Origin: Ariolimax columbianus
Lineage: Eukaryota > Mollusca > Gastropoda > Stylommatophora > Arionidae
Length of the DNA: 64,000 bases
Direction of reading: 5' to 3'
Assembly (NCBI GenBank): GCA_036924085.1
Contig: JAVGWX010000007.1
Location: 104,539,428 to 104,603,427 of the forward strand
In this document: piece by piece, positions 1 through 11,334 of the stretch
Numbering within the stretch: position 1 is the stretch's first letter
Layout: each line of letters begins with the position of its first letter
Program-made: the position numbers and the translations under genes
Notes under the pieces: generated by a model
Seen by the model: the letters and a program-made list of their open reading frames with translations, nothing else
The model's database searches: none
Told to the model about the DNA's origin: nothing

Positions 1-415
1 TACCAACATCGACCCTGTTATAGGTCGAGCGCAACGGCGACTGTCTCTTGCCAACGTTGGAGTCCCTCGTACACATCATATGCGAAAGTACCGGCATTAC
101 CCCAGGTCTCCTTAGGCCTGTAACTGCCCAGTGGATCGGGTAGAAAACGTTCACGCTCCAAATAGGACACTAATTTTCTTGGCACTATTTTCTCAAGAAG
201 TTTGCCACAGACATTTCGTAGGGTGAACATTCTATAGCTGCTGAGGAGCATAGAATCCTTGCCAGGTTTAGGTAGATGCTGTAGATAACTATGCAGCCAG
301 TCCTCAGGCACTGATGCCTTCTCTTTGCTGGTATTGAAATCCTGCACCACATTGCCCATATCTGTCTCATCTAGCTCCCTGAGGGGAGAAGCACAGTCTC
401 CTTCGTGAACCTCAC
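1..415 (-). pseudogene. 5' part of a LINE reverse transcriptase, cut by the window edge
   Basis: Read on the minus strand, about 113 codons are open. They carry LINE reverse-transcriptase N-terminal features: a WLHSYL segment, LPKPGKD, an SSYR block (equivalent to the YRPISLL motif), a GKLLEKIV helix and a terminal VALDL that corresponds to the first catalytic-aspartate strand. This is the fingers/palm entry region of a non-LTR retrotransposon enzyme that copies its own RNA into DNA at a nicked target. The fragment runs off the left edge, so the rest of the palm, including the xADD motif, is not visible. Its clade differs from the CR1-like, I-like and RTE-like copies elsewhere here; Jockey-like is a guess. 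I treat it as a remnant because no endonuclease domain is seen upstream (towards 420-997). Confidence 0.6.
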
Positions 416-997
416 CGGATTAGAAGCATCGATCGATGGAGAAGAAGAAGCTGTCTGAGACATATATACTTGGAATTTCATGGAGTGACAGAGTGACTAA
501 CAACGAAGTGTTGGACAGTGAAAAAAATTGTCCGGCTTTGTGTGTTGATCTGCTTGCAGGGGAAGACAAGATGCAGACTACAAACGTGTGCGGGGAAAGC
601 AAAGACAAAAATTGAATGTCCCCTCTCAAACATGGTCCATTGTCTCTCGGGACTGACAGGATGCCGATCAAATAAAACTAGTCACAAAGGTGCCACATAA
701 ACAAACAAACAAACGTAAAGAGCACTTACAAGAACGTCTCACACCACACACATACACTCACATACACACACAGTGTATCACAATGTTGACTACATTATGT
801 TCATAAAGATTCATTATTCCCCAAAGGTACATATATCGCAATCAACGAATTCCGCTCTCCGGTCTACATCCTACTACTTGCAAACCCCTGTTCAGGGTTT
901 GGTAGGAGGAAACTGAGAACGTCTTCGGCAGGAATATTTTTGTGAAATATACAATTAGTATAGTACCTGCGTCTCGATTCTAGTAGCATTAATAAGA
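416..997. other. Non-coding stretch, nothing recognised
   Basis: I find no credible exon or element here. Both strands contain only short open frames without domain features. A short (AAAC)n-like tract lies near 700 and a CA-rich tract near 745-780. Confidence 0.5.
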
Positions 998-1265
998 AGT
1001 GATTCGTTAGACAGTTGAATCCACGAATGATTGATTAGACAGTAGTATCCATATTAGTGCTACGAATGAATGGTTGATTAGACAGTAGTATCCACGAATG
1101 ATTGATTAGACAGTAGTATCCACGAATGGTTGATTAGACAGTAGTATCCACGAATGATTTATTATATAGTAGTATCAATGAATGACTGAGTAGACATTAG
1201 TATTCATGAATGATTGATTAGACAGTAGTATCCATGAATGATTGATTGGAAGTATCCATAAAAGA
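998..1265. repeat. Minisatellite, unit about 28 bp, roughly nine diverged copies
   Basis: The words GATTAGACAGTAGTATCCA and CGAATGATT recur in tandem, with some units lengthened or shortened. Copies differ by several substitutions each, so the array looks old. Confidence 0.8.
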
Positions 1266-1479
1266 TTTCAGTGAAAAGTGTTTAAAAAATCTGGCCACCG
1301 CCATTTTATTCCAAGGACGGCACAAGGTAGTCACGTACAGAACAATTACAAGATTATTTCATTCCTTGACAAGGTATGTATATCAAGTAATGAGTGCCAA
1401 CGGTTACAGGACAACTTATATAATATTTCCATGGCTGTAGAAGACCCATATCTGCCACTGGTAAAAGATAATTCTTAAA

Positions 1480-2690
1480 AAAGGAAAAACAAAATCAGAT
1501 CCAGCAGATTATAGATTATACTTATAGTAGATTATCTATAATTTATAGACCGGTACTGGTAGAGTTTAGAGAATAGTCTGTCAATTGTTACAGTCAATAA
1601 TCAAAGAAAACATTGTAATGCAATACATTTAGACAAGTTTAATCTACTCAGAAATAGTCAGCATGGGTTTACTAGACTAGAGGGAGATCGGGTTCACAAA
1701 TCCATTAGAATTCATGGACATACTGAGTACCCTCACCCCCACCTTTCTAGTAGCCCTCCCTGGAAACGGACTGTTTTCACTGCAGCCTGGCTAACGTGGT
1801 AAGGGATCGACGTAATCCCCATAGTAGTGAGTAACACGCAGATGAAGCCAAGCCTAGCACAGCCGCCTGGAGGACCCCTTTCCATCTTCACAAACACGGG
1901 ATGTGAGGAAATCAATGACAACTTGACACTTAACAACGTCCTTTTCGGGGCGCACAAAACAGTTACTGAGTAACCTACTCATTGTGGGCATTCGAAATCA
2001 ACAACAACATTCGAATGCATGGAAGAGGTTACTAAAATGATAGATAAAGGCTATTAAAGGGGAACCAGTGGATATTTATCTAGATTTTGCAAAAAGGCCT
2101 TTGATAGAGTACCTCATAAAGGTTATTTAGAACGTTAAAATCACATGGAATAGATGGGGAAGTTGCCAAATGGATTGAAACTTGGTTAATGGGGAAAAGG
2201 CAGAGAGTGGGCATAAATAAGGAGTACTCTGAGTGGTGTGAAGTAAAAAGTGGAGTGCCACAGGACTCGATTTTGAGACCAATTTTGTTCTTGGTATATA
2301 TAAACGATTTGGACATTGATATGAGATCCATGATTGCAAAATTTGCTGATGACACAAAACTATGCAGTAGTAGCGCATCTAAAGCAGAAGTGGATTTTTT
2401 TAGATCGGATTTAGATAACATTTGAGACTTCTGTGAGATGGGAAATGGAGTTTTATGTAGATAAATGTACAGTCATCCACATGGGTAGATCCAATATGGA
2501 ACATAATTACAGAATGGGAGAGAATAATATTGGAAATATAGATAAGGAAAGGGACCTAGGGGTTATAATAGATCATACAGGTAAGGTGAGGGAGCAAATC
2601 CAGGTAGCAGTGAATAAGGCAAATGCAATGTTAGGTATGATAAAAAGAAATATTAACTCTTTCAGGACTTCGGTTTTTTCATAGTTTGGA
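1480..2690 (+). pseudogene. CR1-like LINE remnant, copy A (reverse transcriptase)
   Basis: This is a degraded reverse-transcriptase segment closely related to 15540-16400. Readable pieces include SGVPQDSILRPILFLVYIND, the catalytic FADD box, and a block ending in VIIDHTGKV with NKANAMLGMIKRN. Frameshifts and stops break the frame, for example near 2055, 2095 and 2425. The copy is interrupted by a 294-bp insertion at 1719-2012. It ends abruptly near 2655, before the C-terminal part of the RT and without the 3' hairpin seen in other copies. The family is called CR1-like from the endonuclease and RT motif style and could equally be L2-like. Confidence 0.75.
1719..2012 (+). mobile_element. SINE-like element T1 with a (CAA)n tail
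   Basis: A 294-bp block interrupts CR1-like copy A at a point where the related copy at 15735 is continuous. It is flanked by GAATTCATGGA (1708-1718) and GAATGCATGGA (2013-2023), an 11-bp target duplication with one mismatch. It ends in CAACAACAAC. A second copy in the opposite orientation lies at 35651-35960. I see no tRNA A and B boxes, so its class is open: a non-tRNA SINE or the 3' end of a LINE. Confidence 0.75.
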
Positions 2691-3125
2691 CCAAATTAAT
2701 TTTCAGTTTTAGAAATGTCACCCTATGCATTTTCCATTTAACTGCTTCACACCTTAGTACTGTTAAATGTAGTACATATATATCATTGCAAAGGACAACT
2801 GTTACTGAAAATCTAGGTAAATTGCTAATATTTGATCATTTGAAGGAATAAATATGTTGTAAAAAATACTTTTGTTCAAGGACAGACAATTTATATTAAA
2901 ATGTTTTAACTTACCTAAATTTTTCGATGATTCAAATTGTAACTGTCCATTTTTATGGCAATTTTATAAAACAGTAATCCACAGTTCTTCAAGACACAGT
3001 TTATTTGATGCACTTATGTCCACAAATAATGAACATATGTACATTTTTCTCAATGACTCCAGAATTAAAATAAAATATGAACAAATGTAATGTCAAGTCA
3101 CAATTTCATTATTTACACGTTTATT
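2691..3125. other. AT-rich spacer without recognised features
   Basis: Open frames here are short and low in complexity. No repeat or gene was recognised. Confidence 0.5.
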
Positions 3126-3331
3126 GTGTGCACAGCTAAACTTATGCTATGTGGTACTGTCTAACGCATGCTTTAGCTCACAGATGTGGCTTGTGTGCAC
3201 AGCTAAACTTATGCTATGTGGTACTGTCTAACATATGCTGTAGCTCACAGATGTGGCATGTGTGCACAGCTAAACTTATGCTATGTGGTACTGTCTAACA
3301 CATGCTTTAGCTCACAGATGTGGCTTATGCG
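3126..3331. repeat. Tandem repeat, 67-bp unit, three copies
   Basis: The word GCACAGCTAAACTTATGCTA starts at 3130, 3197 and 3264, giving an exact 67-bp period. Copies are about 95% alike, which indicates a recent expansion. The array abuts the 3' end of the RTE-like LINE. Confidence 0.9.
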
Positions 3332-3547
3332 AACAGTCTGTGCAGTAATAGTTACTCTGTTTTCTTATTTTCGGAACGCACACAAGTCTTTACCATCAAT
3401 GAGATGGGTAGCACTCCTGTTCCATGTTCACTGACTTTATAACATTTGAATTGAAAATCCTTATTTTTGTCTTCTTTCTTATTTCCTTGGAGTTCCATGT
3501 GGGTTTCAACATACTGAATGCAACTCTTGCTTTTTGCATCCTTCTTT

Positions 3548-5469
3548 CTTAGAGTCAAGCTAAGAAGAAGTGATGTTTGTGGGAAAATGTACAAGTGGAT
3601 CAACCACTACCTCAAACAAAGAACGGCCAGAGTCCAAGTACAAGGGCAGATGAGCAAAAAGGTGACACTCGAGCAGGGAGTACCCCAAGGGGGAGTACTG
3701 TCACCCACACTCTTCCTGGTATATATAAACGACATTACAGAGAATATACCAAGGAGAGTCCATAGCTCAATGTTTGCAGACGATCTGGCTATGTGGACCC
3801 CTGAAAAGAATCTCACCATAGCAAGAAATCGGATGCAGCAGGCCCTAACATAGCTGGAAGAGTGAGCGAACTCATGGCTGGTCAAAATAAACGAGGAGAA
3901 AACCACATGCACAATATTCTCGCTTTCAATAAAACCCCAAAATACCAAATTAAGTTTAAATGGCAAATTCCTGCAGCCAAACGACAACCCAACCTATCTG
4001 GGAGTCACATTTGATCGGCGCATGACATGGAAAAGTCAGATCGAGAGAAACCGAATGAGAGCTAGAGAAAGAATGGCAATCATGAGGAAACTTGCTGGCA
4101 CAAGCTGGGGAGCAGACGAAGGCATACTAAAGAAACTGTACACTGGAAGAGTGAGACCAGTTCTCGAGTATGGCATTGCGGCATGGACAACAGCAGCAAA
4201 GGCGAACTTTGATAAAGTTAGCAAACTTCAAAACCAAGCCATGAGAGTTATAACAGGAGGCATGAAGTCAACGCCAATTGTAGAACTTGAAAAGATTACA
4301 AAACTGCAATCCATGACCGATAGAAGAGACTGCAGAGCCCAGCTGCAGTCAGAGAAACTCCGAAGACTGACTGACCATCCAATGCACCAGAGACTAAACA
4401 ATTTGGGAAACTAAAGCGGAGAAACTTTGCAGAAATAGCCAAAGCAAAGATGCACGAAGATCCCATAAATGCACTAACAACACCAAAACCCATCACTACT
4501 GTACGAAAACCTACCTGGAGGCAGGATATATTTCCAGAGGTGGTAGAAAATATACCAGGTATTGGAAACAAAAAACTGCCAGACTGAAAAAGAAAGGAGA
4601 GATACTACCCTAAGCTTCATATCGAAAAGCTACCCAAGCATGGACTGGACCCATGCATACACCGACGGTTCTGTAACAAACACTACACAGAACGGAGGGG
4701 CAGGAGCATTCCTGAACCTACCAAATGGCAGACAAATAACACTGTCATTCGCTACTGGTAAGTACACAAGCAATTTCAGAGCGGAGGCAGAGGCACTGAG
4801 GGCGGCAGTGGAAGAAATGGTGACACACAATGAAAATGAAAGCCATATAGTCCTGCTTACAGATGCTCTCGCCGTAGTCACAGCGCTAAAAAGCCAGAAA
4901 AACACTGAGCTTAATGACTTAAGTGCAGCACTCTGCAAACTGTGCCAGCAGTCCGCACCAAAAAGGGTAGTGGTACAGTGGGTCCCATCACACTGCAACA
5001 TCCAAGGCAACGAGGAGGCAGACAGACTGGCAAAAGAAGGTGCAAGACTACCACAAACAGATACTAGTATGACGTACGAAGAGTCAAAACGGCTTATCAA
5101 AGCCAGATACATGACCAAATGGGAAACCGAACATACTGGTTACACCAAAAACGATGCCTATTACCAGTTGAACCGAAGAGAGCAGGTCGTTGTCTTCAGA
5201 CTTCGCACTGGCCACAATAGACTGAGGTACCACCTATTCAACAAATTGAAGATAGGTGGTACCGACGAATGCCCGTGCGGTACTGGTAAAATGACCGCTG
5301 AACATCTGCTGCAGAACTGCCCAACATACGAGGATCAGAGAGAGCAGATGTGGCCATCACCAGTGGAACTGCAAGACAAGCTCTATGGCAGTGGCGACAG
5401 CCTCAGGATGACCGCCGCTTTTTTCGAAAAAATAATGGTTACTGTCTGACTGCGTACGAAGAAGAAGAA
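3548..5469 (+). pseudogene. 5'-truncated I-like LINE copy (RT C-terminal half plus RNase H)
   Basis: This is the same family as the intact element at 30498-34903, matching its residues from about 667 to the C-terminus. It contains GVPQGGVLSP, FADDLAMW, an RNase H domain with TDGS, RAEAEAL, LLTDAL and WVPSHCN, and a C-terminal CPC...H...C cluster. It is dead: a stop follows QQALT near 3853, another lies in EE*ANSWL, and a small deletion near 4410 plus an indel near 4560 shift the frame. The repeat of GCATCCTTCTTT at 3536-3547 and 5470-5481 is the target duplication, so this is a classical 5'-truncated insertion. Its 3' tail is (GAA)n. It landed in the thumb region of the older RTE-like copy. 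Confidence 0.88.
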
Positions 5470-7581
5470 GCATCCTTCTTTTTATATCTTCGTCTGTCCT
5501 TCCTTTCTTGTTGATGATACCTCCCTAGGTATGTAAATAGCTCTACCTCTTCCAGTGACATTCCTCTCAGCCTGATTGGTTGTTCTGTGTTTGCTGCATT
5601 TACCCTAATTATTTTGGTCTTTTCCTCATGGATTTTCAAACCAACTTGTTTAGCGGTATAATCTGTCTATCCAGTTTCCTTTGCATTTGGCTTTGGGACA
5701 GAAGGGCTATATCATCCGCAAAATCCACGTCCACCAGCTGTTTATTCAAGGTCCAATGGATTCCATTTATCTCATTTGTTACTTTCATAATCCAGTCTAC
5801 TGCCAGGATGAACAGGAAAGATGACAGAGGCAACCTTATCGTACCCCTGATTTAATTTTGAATGGCTCTGTGAGTTGCCCTTCGTGTATAACTCTACATT
5901 GCATACTTTCATACGTCTGCCTAATTATGTTTGTGAGCTTTTGAGGAATTTCATAGTGCCTCCAGAGTATATCTTTGTCCAAACTGACGAAAGCCTTTTC
6001 ATAATCAACTAAATTGATGTTCAAACTTGAATTCCATTCCAATGATTGCTCCACAATTACCCGCAATGTGGCTATCTGGTCAATGCATGATCTATTCTGT
6101 CTGAAGCCCGCCTGCTCATCTCTTATCTTGTTATCCACTGCCTTTTTCAACCTTTTTAGTATTACTCTATTTAACACCTTTCCAGGCACTGATAATAACA
6201 TTATTACTCTATGGTTTTTGCATTCCTGTAAATCTCCCTTCTTGGGCAATTTCACCAGGTAGCCCTCTCTCTTGAGCTTTTTTGTTGAGCTTTTTTTGCT
6301 CCCAGATGGCGCCTTTTAAGTTGTGGACCATGTTAGTAGATGTTTCAACATCTGCTTTTATGGCTTCTGATGGTATCCCATCAGGTCCTGCTGCTTTTCC
6401 GTTCCTTAGAAACTCGATTGCTCTTCTAATCTCTTCTTTACTTGAATTATCACAGTTGATCGGCGGGTTCTCCTCTGCTGGTGGGTTGTCTTGTGCTGGT
6501 CTGTTCAAAAGCTCTTCAAAGTATTCTACCCATATTTTCTTCTGTTTTTGAAGGTTAGTTATCTTTTCCCCAAGTTTATTTTTGATTAGTCTACCTTGTT
6601 GTTGATACTTTCCTTATAGTTTCTTGGTAGCCTCATATAGACCTTTCATATTTCCCTTTCATGCAGCCTCTTCCTCAGCCAGACCATCAATGTAACGTCT
6701 TTTGTCCGCTGTGATGCTCTTTTTAACCTCCTTGTTGCTCTTTTTAACCTCCTTGTTGCTCTCTACATACTCTTTATGTGCATTTTGCGGCTCTCGTTTT
6801 ACTATTTAGTAAGGCCATTTTCTTATTTAACCTCTTCTCGATCTCAGTGATTGTTTCTGCTGTTATTATAGCAGTCCTAACAATAATTTATATCACTGTA
6901 TCAGTAAATATATTATATAACAGGGTTAACGTATTCTCTAACCTATCTTCATTACCACTATCACTCCTTAACTCTCTAAATTAAATACCGCTCCGATTCA
7001 GTTTCAATCGAGCGCTGGGCACAGCCGGTCGCTTAGACAGGAAGCGTCTACTATCAGAAACAGATGAGTTGACCATTTTTTCTTATATGTTGATTTGTTA
7101 ATTCAGTGTTGTTGTCCCTGATGAATGCCTATTGGTCGTAACGTAGGTTTTGTTTGTGTTCTCGTCTCGGTGCTGTATCTGACCATACCCATTTTAAAAT
7201 TTTGATTAAGCTCAACCTTAATCAACTTTTACTAGTTTCTTTCATGTTTTTTTTCTCATTATACACATCCACAGAACCGCTGCAGACTCGCCTTATTTTA
7301 ATCTAAATTAAATACCAATTCTTTTAACACAAGTTAAACAAAGCATATATTTTTCACACAAGTAAAACAATATGCACATCAAATCAAATCACTAGGCTCA
7401 TTGATCACATTATGCTGTTCATCAATTATTAATGAATTCTAATGTCTCTCAAAAGATTGGTTATTATCACTTCTCTAACTGACTAAGATTACTTCTAAAG
7501 GTTCGTGCAAGTAGCACAGATCTTACTCTAGTACTAAACTTTACCCAGGGTTCTGATCACGTTGTCGGAATCTAGCAATTG

Positions 7582-7705
7582 TTCTATTCACTGTCTATCT
7601 CTGTGCGTTGATATAAAGGATGTCTATCTACAATTTCTCTGTCCTCATTCACTGTCTATCTCTGTGCGTTGATATAAAAGATGTCTATCTATGATTTCTC
7701 CGTCC
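7582..7705. repeat. Tandem duplication of about 61 bp, two copies
   Basis: The word CACTGTCTATCTCTGTGCG followed by TTGATATAAA occurs twice in direct orientation inside the LTR-like element L1. Confidence 0.7.
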
Positions 7706-7740
7706 TCATCTATCTGTCCTCTCAGCTTACACAAAAATGG

Positions 7741-7935
7741 ATGTCTCCTGGACCTCTTGTCTCGTCTCTCGTAAGGCAGCTGTCTACTGGACCTCTTGTC
7801 TCGTCTCACGTAAGGCAGCTGTCTACTGGACCTCTTGTCTCATCTCACATAAGGCAGATGTCTACTGGACCTCTTGTCTCGTCTCACGTAAGACAGATGT
7901 CTACTGGACCTCTTGCCTCGTCTCTACATCAGGCA
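7741..7935. repeat. Minisatellite, 39-bp unit, five copies
   Basis: The unit carries CTACTGGACCTCTTGTCTCG and is a multiple of three, so one frame stays open with a 13-residue repeat (VYWTSCLVS...). It lies within L1. I regard the open frame as incidental. Confidence 0.85.
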
Positions 7936-9765
7936 GTCGGTGACTGCATCTGTGCTCTGTCTGCAGCTGTGCTCGTGTCTGTGACAGACGACAGTGGTTG
8001 TGTTACTGTGGTTGTCAGGAGGAGGAAACCCACAAATCACAACGGTCGTCTTAGGACGACAACTTCGTGTTGCAGCAACACGTCTCTGTCTGACGAGAAT
8101 GAAGTCAGGTCACTCGAGCAAAAGATGTTAGCGATGACGACTTGAACAGAACATCACACACAGACAGATTCTTACATGTGTGTGGTCTCTCGTTGCCTTT
8201 CCGTGTTGGTCTGCTTCGGTGGCTTCTAACTCTACTATTTTCACTCACTGGCTAAGTTTCTGTAGCTTTTAACTATCTACTTGTTCTATACTAAGTGCTA
8301 CTCATTATACTGTCTGGTAGGACACCCTTGGTCTCTGCTGCTTCTGATCTGTCCTTCTATTCTGTCTCACTCCAGCTTATATGCAAAGTTTCCCCGCTTT
8401 AGATAATGACTTCTACTTTCTTGAGTTCATTTCTCACCAACTTTATTTGAACTCGCGTGTCCCAAAGAAAGGCTGCTGTATTTTCCAAACACTGACTGAC
8501 CGCTTGTTGACGGGGATTCCCAGTTCAAACCGTGAGAACAGAAGGTCGGCCAGCCCCAACTTGCATTGTTTGATAGTTGAGGACCATGCCTCGTTCAATG
8601 AACTGAAACTCTCGGGCCGGGTTCTCAAGTTATGTTTGAGTACCCCGAACGGTATTTTCAGGGCTTCCCTGGCTTTGGCTCGTTGTACCCCTGTAACTCT
8701 GTTACATTATCCTTTCTTTATGCTGCCATTTCTTCCTTCCTAGCACTTCCTCGCATGCAGTTTTCCATGTACTTTGTACTTGTTCCTATTTATCCTCAAT
8801 GCTAGCCCCTTCATCTAGCTGCTCTAGTGCTTGATATTTATTCCTGAGTGTTATACGGAACTAGTTTTTCTTATCTTCTTTCAGTACCGTGGCGTGCTGG
8901 CTTGCATCTTTCTGTTTATTCTTAACTTCATCTGTACCTTCGCAATCACTAAAAAGTGGTCTGAGGCCACATCTGCTCCCCTGTAGACCTTGACATCTAA
9001 TAATGATCATCTAAATTTGGAGTTTACGCAGACGTGGTCAATCTGATTCTTCATTTTTATATATATATCAAGTACAAAATTGGTCCTAAAACTGTGTGCA
9101 AACATACTTCCTCCTATGACCCATTTGTTTCCTGCACAAAAATCTGCAAACCGCTCTCCATTTTCATTTATGACTCCTAGTCCCTCCCTCTTCATGATCT
9201 CATATCCCACGTTGTCATGTCCTATTTTTGCGTTGAAGTCTCACATTAGTATGGTAATGTCACTCCTCCCTGTCTCCTCCACTAGTTGCTGTAATCTGTT
9301 GTAGAAAACCTCTAACTGTTTCTCCCTCCTCATTTGTTGGGGCATATCCCAGAATTATATTTAGTTTAACCTTCTTGCACTTTGTTCTAAATTTAGCTAT
9401 CAACAGTCGGGATTCGGCTGCTCTCCACTCTATGAGCGCACTTTGGGCCTCCACTGAGAGCATAAGGGCCACTCACTTTGTGTGTGGTATGTTTTTCTCT
9501 TCCTCGTGTCCTGAGTACATCACAGTTTCCCCTGTTGCCAATAGTACCTTTCCTGACTGAGTCCATCTAGTCTCACTCAGTCCAAGGATACAAATGCCAT
9601 ATTTATCCTTCTCATTTTCAATCTGCGCTGTATTCCCCTCCAACTATATGGTTCTAACATTCCAGGTGCTGAGTCTGGAAGGCTTCCTTGTCGAAAGAAA
9701 GGTAGTCGGCAGTCCAGCTTCCTTTCAGATTTGGCTGAGCCATCTCATAAGCCATGCTAAGGTGA

Positions 9766-10209
9766 CCTTTCTCTCAAGGACGTTTTTGTAGCAATTTATG
9801 TCATTACAGGGCATTTATCATTTATTTCACAGACATTGTCAATGTAGACTAGTATCTCAGAAATATCAAGTCTCAGTATTGCACATTTTTGTCATTTATG
9901 CATTCAAAACTAGCATTGGCATTTACCCCATGATTCCATTCATCAGATGTTTGGGAGAGCAGTAGTTCGGCGGTTGTCATCACTAGCTGAGCCATTGCCC
10001 AGGCTCACAAATGGGAAATATTCAGTGCCTAACACACCAGGGTACAAAAAGCTGATGGAAAGACAACAACTGTTCTGTGTAAGTTAGATTGGTGTCTGTG
10101 ATGTACCAGCGCAAGTTAGCAAATAGGTCACAAATGGCTATTTGATAAAAGCATATACGAACTTGAAACCCATTTGTTATTGCACTTAATTGTTCCTTAT
10201 TTCTCATCA
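9766..10209. other. Spacer between the RTE-like LINE and mariner
   Basis: This may hold the 5' leader of the RTE-like element, but I could not delimit it. No gene was recognised. Confidence 0.4.
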
Positions 10210-10210
10210 T

Positions 10211-11255
10211 ACGAGGAGCGCTCAAATCAAACCGCGACTTTTTGTTCTAGTTCTACCTGAATGAGTTTTGTCCTGTTACTGCTAGGTGGACTACTTGCCA
10301 TAAGTGATGATCCTGGTCGTGGTGGTTCTCAATCCACCACAGTCGTTCCTGTAAATATCCAGACTGTGGAACGCCTTATCTTGGAAAATCGATGCATAAT
10401 CTGTTGCGGAATTGCACAAGAGGCAAGTCTTTCTCTGGTTACGGTGAACACTATTATTCATGAACATTTCCATTTTTGGAAGGTTGGATGCCAAGACTAT
10501 TTTCCACTTTTGACTGGCAGAGAAGAGTTCGAGCCTGCACTGAATTGGGGGAACATTTTGACATGGACTTTTCGGATCACTTTATTACATGTGACGAAAC
10601 CTGTGCTCATCATTATATGTGATGAAACCTGGGCGCATTATTATATGTGACGAAACCTGGGCGCATCATTATACTCTTGAATCGAAACGATATCGAAGCA
10701 GTGGAAGCTTACGCAATCACCACCACCCAAAAAATGTAGGATAATTGCGTCTGCAGGTAAAGTGATGGTGAATGTTTTCTGGGACAAACTTGGCATCATT
10801 CATGTTGATCTTCTAGCCTGTGTTGCCAATATGAACAGTGAACAGGACGTATGTATTTTGAGTGATATGCATAACCTTCTGCGGAAAAAAACATCCTGGT
10901 TTGATCACAAAGGGAGTCCTGCTCCTGCAAGATAATGCTCGACCCCATACACTATGTGCATCTGCAGCAACTCGGACTGCGAGGTATTGGCACATTCATC
11001 TTACAGCCCAGACCTCGCTCCACCTGTTTGGACCCCTAAAAAATTCCTGGGAGTTCAGCATTTTAGCACTGATGACAAAGTGAAACAGGATGTCCTGGAT
11101 TGGTTCAGACATCCTGACAAATCTTTCAACGCTGAACCTTTTCAAGCATTACTTAAACCTTAGGATAAGTGCATAAACGTTGCAGGAGATTATATAGCAA
11201 AATAAATGACATTTTGCTAACAAAAAAAAAACTGCTTGACTTGAATGCCCCTCAT
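10211..11255 (+). pseudogene. Mariner-family DNA transposon with decayed transposase
   Basis: A 1.04-kb element with inverted termini: the left end reads ACGAGGAGCGCTCAAATCAA, and the right end read inward is ATGAGGGGCATTCAAGTCAA. Inside, in shifting frames, are mariner transposase features: a DDPGRGG segment, a helix-turn-helix with TVNTIIHEHF, HFITCDET where the first catalytic D of the DD(34)D triad is expected, KQWKL...SPPPKK, ASAGKVMVNVFWD, HSSYSPDLAPP around the second and third D region, and a C-terminal AGDYIAK. A short stretch near 10600-10670 is repeated two to three times (DETWAHHYM). Stops and frameshifts make it non-autonomous. In life it would excise and insert DNA at TA sites. 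Confidence 0.88.
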
Positions 11256-11334
11256 TGTTTCCTCTAACTTTAATACACTTGTCCCTATTTTCTCAACATA
11301 ATTTCCTCCAACATAGAGTATACCAAAGTATTCG

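Larger units (their letters stand above)
6870..8705 (-). mobile_element. Solo-LTR-like insertion L1, 1836 bp
   Basis: The block separates KER from ITAET in the RTE-like coding sequence. Both sides carry ATTAT (6865-6869 and 8706-8710), a 5-bp target duplication. On the minus strand it starts GTAACAGAGTTACAGGGG and has a TATA-like CATATAAG about 325 bp in (near 8378). No coding capacity is evident. The first 100 bp or so resemble the start of L4 (52876), and the TATA position agrees with L2 and L4. An LTR-class solo element is the best reading. Its left end lacks the mirror TGTTACA seen in L2, so a truncated or composite element is possible. Confidence 0.6.
3360..9765 (-). pseudogene. RTE-like LINE remnant split by two later insertions
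   Basis: Reading leftwards on the minus strand from 9765, the endonuclease begins with STWNVRT near 9650-9680. It continues with LGLSETRW, LGYAPTNEE and a DHFLVIAKVQMKLR end near 8890-8960. The linker resumes at 6865. RT motifs follow: NGKAAGPDGIP (about 6390), AGFRQNRSCIDQIATLR (about 6090), VDYEKAF, and VDFADDIALL with the catalytic ADD (about 5720). A thumb segment KARVAFSMLKPTWNS lies at 3480-3530. Stops and frameshifts are frequent. Two gaps in this coding order are filled by other elements: 6870-8705 and 3548-5469. Removing them restores collinearity. Clade assignment (RTE-like) is by motif style only. Confidence 0.8.
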
